Source: Parvibaculum sp.
GTDB taxonomy: Bacteria; Pseudomonadota; Alphaproteobacteria; Parvibaculales; Parvibaculaceae
Length of the DNA: 5,614 nucleotides
NCBI GenBank assembly: GCA_020062605.1
Contig: JAGUWA010000372.1
Span: 1 to 5,614 of the forward strand
Direction: 5' to 3'
The position numbers and the translations under genes are program-made. The notes below the pieces were generated by a model. That model saw only the letters and a program-made list of their open reading frames with translations, searched no databases and was not told the DNA's origin. Of this stretch, positions 1 to 5,147 are shown piece by piece; the first letter of the stretch is position 1, and the number at the start of each line of letters is the position of its first letter.

Positions 1-550
1 AGGCCGGCTTGTCGCCCGACTTCCCGTCTGGGCTGTCCTTTTTGCCGGCGCCCACAAGGCCCGGCCAGACCGATTCGAGGATGATGAGCGCTACGCCCAG
101 CGCGATCCACACATCGGCAATGTTGAAGATATACCAGTAAAATCCGAAGGCGTGAAAACTAAAAAAGTCGGCCACGGCGCCATAGAAAATGCGGTCGTAA
201 ACATTCCCAAGCGCGCCGCCGAGAATGAGGCCGATGGCGATAGCGGTCACCCTGTATTCGACCCGGGCCAGCCAGAGGCCGAGGCCGATGATGACCGCGA
301 TGGCAAAGCCCGCGAGGATCGCCACGCCGAGCGCCGTCTGCGCCTGAAAGAGGCCGTAGCTCACGCCCAGGTTCCAGGCCATGACGAGGTCGAAAAAGGA
401 CGTCACCTCGACGCGCCCGCGCGAGGCGATGTCATAGACCTCGATCATCCACCACTTGTTCAGGCGGTCGAGGCCGAAGCCGGCCAGCGCGACCAGCGAG
501 CCGTAGAAGGACCAGGGGCCCCAGAAGGTTTCGCGGCTCATGCCGGCCAT
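1..550 (-). CDS. lspA: Lipoprotein signal peptidase (signal peptidase II), C-terminal end cut by window edge
   Basis: Inner-membrane aspartyl protease that removes the signal peptide of diacylglyceryl-modified prolipoproteins just before the lipobox cysteine. The visible 183 residues contain the family landmarks: an LDRLNK segment in the first membrane helix (D28, K32), the conserved Asn in AWNLGVSYGLF (N60), GGALGNVYDR with catalytic Asp D119, and FNIADVWI with the second catalytic Asp D146. Four hydrophobic stretches (about residues 15-27, 73-93, 102-117, 140-163) match the four-helix topology. After the last helix comes a polar Lys/Asp/Gly-rich tail that is still open at base 1. The family is usually 160-180 residues, so little is missing. 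The start at 550 is chosen because an AGAGGG site lies 5 nt upstream; an in-frame ATG at 541 is the alternative. It sits 20 bp after ileS, the usual ileS-lspA arrangement. Function is very secure from motifs and context. Confidence 0.96.
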   Translation of the reverse strand, partial: MAGMSRETFWGPWSFYGSLVALAGFGLDRLNKWWMIEVYDIASRGRVEVTSFFDLVMAWNLGVSYGLFQAQTALGVAILAGFAIAVIIGLGLWLARVEYRVTAIAIGLILGGALGNVYDRIFYGAVADFFSFHAFGFYWYIFNIADVWIALGVALIILESVWPGLVGAGKKDSPDGKSGDKPA

Positions 551-555
551 CTTTT

Positions 556-561
556 CCCTCT
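556..561 (-). promoter_or_regulatory. Ribosome binding site of lspA
   Basis: On the minus strand AGAGGG lies 5 nt before the ATG at 550, inside the 20-bp gap after the ileS stop. It supports the 550 start over the in-frame ATG at 541, and suggests lspA is translated from the ileS transcript with its own initiation site. Confidence 0.7.
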
Positions 562-570
562 TTCCCGCGC

Positions 571-3537
571 TCAGCGCTGCGCGTCGTATTCGCGAACCGC
601 AGCCGCATCGCGCAGCGACAGGTCCGGATAGTCCGGATCGCTGCCGACTTCCGGCAGGATGCGCCAGGAGCGCGCGCATTTGCGCCCCTCGGCGAGCTTC
701 GGTACCACGGCAACGCCGGGCACGTCGTCGAGCCTCCAGGCGTTCTCCGGCCCCTCGCCTTCGACAAGCGTCGCCTGACTGGTGATCGCGATTTCGGCGA
801 GGTCGACGCCCTTCATCGCCTCCACGAGGTCGGGGCGCGAGACGAAGACGTCCGGCGCCGCTTCGAGGCTCGCGCCGATCCGCTTCTCGCGACGTTCGAC
901 TTCGAGAGCGCCCGTGACGACACGGCGAAGTTCGCGCACCTTCTTCCATTTTTCGGACAGCGCCTCGTTGCGCCACTCCGCCGGGATTTCCGGGAAGATG
1001 CGCAGATGAACCGAATCCGTGTCGGACGGAAAGCGCGAGAGCCAGACCTCTTCCACCGTGAAACAGAGCACCGGCGCAAGCCAGGCCGTCAGATGGGAGA
1101 ACAGATGATCAAGCACCGTGCGGCAGGCGCGGCGGCGGATCGCCGACGGCGCGTCGCAGTAAAGCGCGTCCTTGCGGATGTCGAAATAGAAAGCCGAAAG
1201 TTCGACATTCATGAAGTTCGACAGCGTGTGCGCCACGCGCTTGAAGTCGTAATCCATATAAGCCTTGCGCACGAGCTCGTCGAGCTCGGCCAGGCGGTGC
1301 AGGATCACGCGTTCGAGTTCCGGCATGTCGGCGACGTTGACACGTTCCGCATCGTCGAAGCCCGAGAGATTGCCGAGCAGGTAGCGGAAGGTGTTGCGGA
1401 GCTTCCGGTAGGCTTCGACATTCGACTTGATGATGTCGTTGCCGATGCTGTGGTCTTCCCAGTAGTCGGTGTTCGCGACCCAGAGACGCAGGATGTCCGC
1501 GCCGTTCTGTTTCACGATCGCCTCGGGCTCGATCGCGTTGCCGAGCGACTTCGACATCTTGAGGCCCTTGTCGGTCAGCGTCATGCCATGCGTCAGCACC
1601 TGCCTGTAGGGCGCGCGGCCGCGGGTGGCGCAGCTTTCGAGGAGCGACGACTGGAACCAGCCTCGATGCTGGTCGGAACCTTCGAGATAGAGATCGGCGG
1701 GAGAAGGGAGCCCGCGCGCTTCGAGCACGAAGGCATGGGTTGAGCCTGAATCGAACCAGACGTCGAGAATGTCGGTCACGCGCTCGTAATCGGCTTCATC
1801 GTATTCATTGCCGAGGAAGTCGCTCGCCGGGCGCTCGAACCAGGCATCGGCGCCTTCCTTCGCCACCGCGTCGACGATGCGTGCATTGACCTTTTCATCG
1901 CGCAGCAATTCGCCGGTCTTCGCATTCACGAAAAGCGTGAGCGGCACGCCCCAGGCGCGCTGGCGCGACAGCACCCAGTCGGGCCGCGTCTCGACCATCG
2001 AATAGATGCGGTTGCGGTTGCGCGCGGGCACCCAGCGCACCTTCTCGATTTCCTCAAGCGCCACCTGGCGGAAGGGCTTGCCGCCCGCCGCCTCGATCTT
2101 CGCGTCCATCGCGACGAACCATTGCGGCGTGTTGCGGAAGATGAGCGGCGCCTTGGAGCGCCAGCTATGCGGATAGGAATGCGTCACCTTGCCTTTGGCA
2201 AGCAGCGCGCCCGCCTTTTCCAGTTCCTCGATCACGGCGGCATTGGCGTTGCCTTCCTTGCCCTGCCGCGTGAGGACGAACTTCCCCGCGAAAAGCGGCA
2301 CGTGGTCGTAATAAACGCCTTCCTCGTTCACGGTTTCGGGAATGTCCTTCGAACCGAAATTCTCGACCCAGATCATGTAGTCGTCCTGGCCGTGGCCGGG
2401 CGCCGTATGCACGAAGCCGGTACCCGCCTCTTCCGTCACATGATCGCCGGCGAGCAGCGGCACGTCGAAGTCGTAGCCTTGTCCCCGGAAGGGATGCGCA
2501 CAAACAAGCCCAGCCTCCGGTCTCACGTAGCAAAGCGGGCGATATTTATTGACACCCGCCGCCGAGAACACCTCCTCAGCCAAGCTCCGAGCAACGATTA
2601 ACTTCTCGCCCTTCTTCACGCATCCGTTCTCTGAGTCTTCCAAGACCTCATAGAGCACATACCCAATTGCGTCAGAAAACGAGATCGCCCTGTTTGCGGG
2701 TATCGTCCACGGCGTTGTTGTCCAGATTACAACCGACGCGCCTTCAAGGATGTTGTCGTCTGGCAAGTACATTGAAGCAGAGACTTGTTCTCCGTCCTGC
2801 GAAAAGTCAGATGTGTGCTCTTCGTGTGGTACTAGAATGTCATCTCCGAATTTCACCACCGGAAACTTCACCCAGATCGTGTGGCTGGTATGATCGTGAT
2901 ACTCGACCTCCGCCTCCGCCAGCGCGGTCTTTTCCACCACCGACCACATGACGGGCTTCGAGCCGCGATAGAGCGAGCCGTTCATCAGGAACTTCTGGAA
3001 TTCCTCGACGATCTTCGCTTCCGCGTCGAAGGACATGGTGAGGTAGGGATTGTCCCACTCGCCGGAGACGCCGAGCCGCTTGAACTCCTCGCGCTGCACG
3101 TCGACCCAGTGCTGCGCAAACTCGCGGCATTCGCGCCGGAACTCCAGCGGCGGCACCTCGTCCTTGTTCAGGCCCTTCTTGCGGTATTTCTCCTCGATCT
3201 TCCATTCGATCGGCAGCCCGTGGCAGTCCCAGCCGGGGATATAGGCCGCGTCCTTGCCCATCATCTGCTGCGAGCGGACGACGATGTCCTTCAGGATCTT
3301 GTTCAGCGCATGGCCGATATGGATGTTGCCGTTCGCGTAAGGCGGGCCGTCATGCAGGACGAAGGTCTCGCGTCCCTTCGCCTCTTCGCGCAGGCGCTTG
3401 TAGAGATCGAGCTTCTGCCAGCGCGCCAGCCATTCGGGCTCGCGGACGGGAAGCCCGGCCTTCATCGGAAAATCGGTTTTGGGGAGGAAAAGCGTGTCGC
3501 GATAGTCGCGGCCGGTCGGGTTTTCGTCGGTGGACAT
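571..3537 (-). CDS. ileS: Isoleucyl-tRNA synthetase (class I, bacterial IleS1 type)
   Basis: Cytoplasmic enzyme that joins isoleucine to tRNA-Ile using ATP and hydrolyses mischarged Val-tRNA-Ile. The 988 residues show, in order: HIGH (73-76); PGWDCHGLPIE (101-111); the CP1 editing domain with the threonine-rich TTTPWTIPAN (273-282) and HTAPGHGQDDY (377-387), whose D386 aligns with E. coli editing residue D342; RPDWVLSRQRAWG (518-530); DVWFDSGST (592-600); YLEGSDQHRGWF (617-628); KMSKS (660-664); then an anticodon-binding helical domain. At the C-terminus (951-988) GRKCARSW corresponds to the zinc-ribbon start of E. coli IleS (GEKCPRCW), but only C954 remains and the downstream Cys pair is gone, as in other alphaproteobacterial enzymes. 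It is longer than E. coli IleS (938), partly from extra sequence near residues 231-262 in a low-GC patch. The ATG at 3537 has only a weak GGGA site 6 nt upstream, but the RDYRDTLFLPKTDFP N-terminus is typical of alphaproteobacterial IleS. Function is certain. Confidence 0.98.
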   Translation of the reverse strand: MSTDENPTGRDYRDTLFLPKTDFPMKAGLPVREPEWLARWQKLDLYKRLREEAKGRETFVLHDGPPYANGNIHIGHALNKILKDIVVRSQQMMGKDAAYIPGWDCHGLPIEWKIEEKYRKKGLNKDEVPPLEFRRECREFAQHWVDVQREEFKRLGVSGEWDNPYLTMSFDAEAKIVEEFQKFLMNGSLYRGSKPVMWSVVEKTALAEAEVEYHDHTSHTIWVKFPVVKFGDDILVPHEEHTSDFSQDGEQVSASMYLPDDNILEGASVVIWTTTPWTIPANRAISFSDAIGYVLYEVLEDSENGCVKKGEKLIVARSLAEEVFSAAGVNKYRPLCYVRPEAGLVCAHPFRGQGYDFDVPLLAGDHVTEEAGTGFVHTAPGHGQDDYMIWVENFGSKDIPETVNEEGVYYDHVPLFAGKFVLTRQGKEGNANAAVIEELEKAGALLAKGKVTHSYPHSWRSKAPLIFRNTPQWFVAMDAKIEAAGGKPFRQVALEEIEKVRWVPARNRNRIYSMVETRPDWVLSRQRAWGVPLTLFVNAKTGELLRDEKVNARIVDAVAKEGADAWFERPASDFLGNEYDEADYERVTDILDVWFDSGSTHAFVLEARGLPSPADLYLEGSDQHRGWFQSSLLESCATRGRAPYRQVLTHGMTLTDKGLKMSKSLGNAIEPEAIVKQNGADILRLWVANTDYWEDHSIGNDIIKSNVEAYRKLRNTFRYLLGNLSGFDDAERVNVADMPELERVILHRLAELDELVRKAYMDYDFKRVAHTLSNFMNVELSAFYFDIRKDALYCDAPSAIRRRACRTVLDHLFSHLTAWLAPVLCFTVEEVWLSRFPSDTDSVHLRIFPEIPAEWRNEALSEKWKKVRELRRVVTGALEVERREKRIGASLEAAPDVFVSRPDLVEAMKGVDLAEIAITSQATLVEGEGPENAWRLDDVPGVAVVPKLAEGRKCARSWRILPEVGSDPDYPDLSLRDAAAVREYDAQR
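2521..2880 (-). other. Low-GC, atypical-codon patch within the ileS editing domain
   Basis: Hand counting gives about 51% G+C for this 360-bp stretch, against about 66% for the 120 bp at 2401-2520 and about 60% for 2881-3000. It encodes roughly IleS residues 220-339. Codons that are rare elsewhere in the gene cluster here: CTA (L235), GTA (V236), ATA (I279), AGG (R283), TTA (L313), AGA (R339), plus several ACA, CAA, GGA and TTG. The reading frame is intact and the editing motif TTTPWTIPAN is preserved, so this is neither a pseudogene nor a mobile element. The edges are approximate. An intragenic recombination tract or a relaxed, variable surface region of CP1 would both fit. Confidence 0.7.
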
Positions 3538-3655
3538 GGAGGGTCCCAGCTATTCGGGGTTGCGCGATTGGAAAACAGAAACACCCGGCTCATGCCGCGC
3601 GGGACCGTCAGGTTCCCTCAGCGGCAGGCCGGGCCCGTAATTCGCGCTATCGTGC

Positions 3656-3669
3656 CGGGGCGAACCCCG
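3656..3669 (-). other. Perfect 5-bp GC hairpin with UUCG loop in the ileS leader
   Basis: On the minus strand CGGGG and CCCCG flank a TTCG tetraloop, about 120 nt upstream of the ileS start. The closing pair is G-C, not the especially stable C-G form. No T-run follows it, so it is not an intrinsic terminator. It may be a leader structure or chance in GC-rich DNA. Confidence 0.35.
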
Positions 3670-3763
3670 TGAAAATCGGGCGTGCTCATGGGACGGGTTT
3701 CTAGCAGCCGGTCCCTTAACAGTCCAGTAAAGGCGCGGCTTTCCGGGAGGCCCCCTCCCCGCC

Positions 3764-3769
3764 TATGAT
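3764..3769 (+). promoter_or_regulatory. Likely -10 element (TATGAT) of the pheC-like gene
   Basis: TATGAT differs from the TATAAT consensus at one position. A start point 7 nt downstream of its last base falls on or next to the A of the ATG at 3776, which would give a leaderless mRNA. The -35 position at 17-bp spacing is TTCCGG (3741-3746), a weak match, so an activator or alternative sigma factor is possible. Confidence 0.5.
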
Positions 3770-3775
3770 CCGCCC

Positions 3776-4543
3776 ATGCGCCGCCTCATCCCTGCCCTTT
3801 TCCTCGCCTTTCTGCTCCCCCTCGCCGCCTGCGGTGAGGAGAGCCCGGTGCTCTCCCGCATCGAGACCTCGGGAGAGCTGCGCGTAGGCCTCACGGGCGA
3901 CTACAAGCCCTTTTCCTGGGAGGCGCCGGAGGACCGTTTCGAGGGCCTCGACGTCGAGATGGCCGCAGCGCTCGCCGAAGAGCTCGGCGTCCGGCTCGTC
4001 ATCGTGAAGACGAGCTGGCCCACCCTCATGGACGACCTCGCGGCGGACAAATACGACATCGGCATGGGCGGCATCTCGGTGACCGACGAGCGGAAGGAAC
4101 GCGCCCTCTTCTCCGCGCCGCTCCTCACCGACGGCAAGGCCCCCATCGCGCGCTGCGAGGACAAGGCGCGCTTCGCCACCCTCGACGGGATCGACCGCAA
4201 GGGCGTCACCGTCATCGTCAATCCCGGCGGCACGAACGAGAAATTCGCCCGCGCGAACATCCGCAAGGCGCGCCTCGTCCTCCACAAGGACAATGCGACG
4301 ATCTTCGAGGAGATCGCCGCGGGCCGCGCCGACGTGATGATCACCGATGCCATCGAGACGCGGATCATGGCGCGCGAGCATCCCGAACTCTGCGCGGTGA
4401 ACCCGGATGCGCCCTTCACGCAATCGCAGAAGGCCTATCTCCTGCCGCAGGACGAGGCCTGGAAGGCGCGCGTCGACGCGTGGCTTGCTGAGATGGAAGA
4501 GAGCGGCGGGAAGCGGAAGATTTTTGCGAAGTGGGTGGAGTGA
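3776..4543 (+). CDS. pheC: PheC-like cyclohexadienyl dehydratase, predicted lipoprotein (solute-binding family 3 fold)
   Basis: Cyclohexadienyl dehydratase converts prephenate to phenylpyruvate and arogenate to phenylalanine, normally as a periplasmic enzyme evolved from amino-acid binding proteins. The 255 residues match the Pseudomonas PheC pattern along their length: VGLTGDYKPFS (37-47), KTSWPTLMDDLA (78-89), GGISVTDERKERALFS (98-113), DGKAPI (119-124), VIVNPGGTNEKFARAN (146-161) and TDAIE (190-194). E194 corresponds to the glutamate described as the catalytic acid of Pseudomonas PheC. C127 and C206 occupy matching positions and may form a disulfide. The N-terminus is a short signal peptide (MRR, then a hydrophobic core to residue 18) ending in lipobox LAAC, with C19 as lipid anchor; Pseudomonas PheC is soluble. 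The start is forced: an in-frame TAA lies at 3728 and no other start codon follows before 3776. No Shine-Dalgarno is close upstream. No ABC permease or ATPase gene is nearby, which favours an enzyme over a transporter component. Confidence 0.82.
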   Translation: MRRLIPALFLAFLLPLAACGEESPVLSRIETSGELRVGLTGDYKPFSWEAPEDRFEGLDVEMAAALAEELGVRLVIVKTSWPTLMDDLAADKYDIGMGGISVTDERKERALFSAPLLTDGKAPIARCEDKARFATLDGIDRKGVTVIVNPGGTNEKFARANIRKARLVLHKDNATIFEEIAAGRADVMITDAIETRIMAREHPELCAVNPDAPFTQSQKAYLLPQDEAWKARVDAWLAEMEESGGKRKIFAKWVE

Positions 4544-4557
4544 ACGCTTCTTACTTC

Positions 4558-4587
4558 GTCATTGCCGGGCTTGACCCGGCAATCCAG
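4558..4587 (+). repeat. Palindromic intergenic repeat, copy A
   Basis: A 9-bp perfect stem, ATTGCCGGG paired with CCCGGCAAT (4561-4583), encloses the loop CTTGA and is flanked by GTC on the left and CCAG on the right. It begins 14 nt after the pheC stop. No T-run follows. It resembles the short dispersed palindromes common between genes in Rhizobiales and related alphaproteobacteria. Copy B at 4660-4689 is its inverted partner, identical at 24 of 30 positions. Confidence 0.8.
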
Positions 4588-4589
4588 TA

Positions 4590-4612
4590 GGCGCGCCAGC
4601 GCCGTCTTTCTT
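4590..4612 (+). terminator. Candidate intrinsic terminator after pheC
   Basis: GGCGC and GCGCC pair around a GCCA loop (4590-4603) and are followed by GTCTTTCTT. The stem is short (5 bp) and the T-run is interrupted by C and preceded by G, so this is a weak candidate. Its place between the pheC stop and the centre of the convergent gap fits the role. Confidence 0.35.
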
Positions 4613-4659
4613 CGCAAGACTTGGAGATTTCCTGTCCTTCATCCGCCTCGCCCGGCGCC

Positions 4660-4689
4660 CTGGACCCCCGGGTCAAGCCCGGGGGTGAC
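4660..4689 (-). repeat. Palindromic intergenic repeat, copy B (inverted relative to copy A)
   Basis: The stem ACCCCCGGG / CCCGGGGGT (4664-4686, 9 bp) encloses TCAAG, which reads CTTGA on the minus strand. Read on the minus strand it starts with GTCA and ends with TCCAG like copy A. It lies about 30 nt after the thioesterase stop, so each copy follows its neighbouring gene in the same orientation relative to transcription. No T-run follows it. Confidence 0.8.
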
Positions 4690-4718
4690 ATGTTTGTTTT
4701 GGACAGGGCCCCCGCTCC

Positions 4719-5147
4719 TCACGCCGCGATAATCCGCTCCACCGCCCGTGCCTTCAGCGCCAGTTTTCCGTCGCCGTTCGTGAACACCGCCTCCACGTAA
4801 GCCTGCGTTTTCGACACGTTCAGCACATGTCCCTCGCAGGCGAGCACGCCCTCCGTCACCGGACGGAAGAAATGCATCTGCAGGTCCACCGTCGTGAAGT
4901 TCTGATCGTCCTTCAGCAGGGTCATCAGGGCGAAGGAGCAGGTCTGGTCGGCCAGCGTCGCGAGATAGCCGCCGAACACGGCGACGGGGTTCATGTAGGC
5001 GGGATCGACCGGCCAGTCGTAGCGGATGCGGCCGGGCTCCAGCACGGTCAGCTTCCCCGCATAGAGATTGAGCGCCGTCACATGCGGCGGCGCCTTCTCC
5101 ATCTCGCCCTTCTCGATCCGCTTCAGAATGTTTCCCCAGCTCGGCAT
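4719..5147 (-). CDS. PaaI-type hotdog-fold thioesterase
   Basis: A 142-residue single-domain protein of the hotdog (4HBT) superfamily, which typically hydrolyses acyl-CoA thioesters in the cytoplasm as dimers or tetramers. The central segment MNPVAVFGGYLATLADQTCSFA (residues 52-73) carries the hotdog helix with N53, the Gly pair G59-G60 and the acidic residue D67 expected of PaaI-like enzymes. FTTVDLQMHFFRPVTEG (84-100) and the last two strands, with VSKTQAYVEAVFTNGDGK (111-128), complete the fold. The common HGG signature is FGG here (F58), so the usual His is absent. The length is normal. Its ATG shares one base with the TAA of the upstream lyase gene (TAATG), with GGAG 5 nt upstream, so translation is probably coupled. 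The substrate cannot be inferred; neither neighbour points to a specific acyl-CoA. Confidence 0.8.
   Translation of the reverse strand: MPSWGNILKRIEKGEMEKAPPHVTALNLYAGKLTVLEPGRIRYDWPVDPAYMNPVAVFGGYLATLADQTCSFALMTLLKDDQNFTTVDLQMHFFRPVTEGVLACEGHVLNVSKTQAYVEAVFTNGDGKLALKARAVERIIAA

Larger units (their letters stand above)
3538..3775. promoter_or_regulatory. Divergent intergenic region (ileS leader and pheC promoter)
   Basis: This 238-bp spacer between two divergently transcribed genes must hold promoters for both. For pheC a good -10 hexamer is visible at 3764-3769. For ileS no convincing -35/-10 pair could be picked on the minus strand. Several GGGAC/GTCCC inverted segments occur: one imperfect pair at 3690-3694 with 3711-3715, and a bulged one at 3600-3617. 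There is no T-box, riboswitch or tRNA that I recognise, and no supported gene. No ribF is visible before ileS, although ribF often lies there in proteobacteria. Confidence 0.6.

Noticed and set aside
1006..1743. 245-codon open frame on the plus strand opposite ileS
   Set aside because: It is antisense to the KMSKS region of ileS; its His/Arg/Val-rich composition is typical of reverse-strand reading of GC-rich genes.
2521..2880. Mobile element or intein inserted in ileS
   Set aside because: The frame continues with recognisable IleS editing motifs on both sides and within the tract. There are no intein splice-junction residues, terminal repeats or transposase.
2881..3672. 263-codon open frame on the plus strand opposite the ileS N-terminal region
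   Set aside because: It is antisense to conserved catalytic motifs of ileS including HIGH and shows no recognisable domain, so it is a frame shadow.
3656..3690. Possible tRNA T-arm (GGGGTTCGCCCC) upstream of ileS
   Set aside because: The loop is only 4 nt instead of 7, and no acceptor, D or anticodon arms can be built around it.
3716..4423. 235-codon open frame on the minus strand opposite pheC
   Set aside because: It lies antisense to a well-matched PheC-like gene. Its Arg/Glu/Asp/Val-rich composition is the usual shadow of a GC-rich coding strand, and no domain is recognisable.
3776..4543. Amino-acid ABC transporter binding protein
   Set aside because: The fold is shared, but the PheC-specific segments, including NPGGTNEKFARAN and TDAIE, match the dehydratase closely, and no permease or ATPase gene is adjacent.
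4558..4587. Palindrome copy A as a classic rho-independent terminator
   Set aside because: The stem is strong, but it is followed by TCCAGTAGG and not a T-run; it is better described as a dispersed palindromic repeat.
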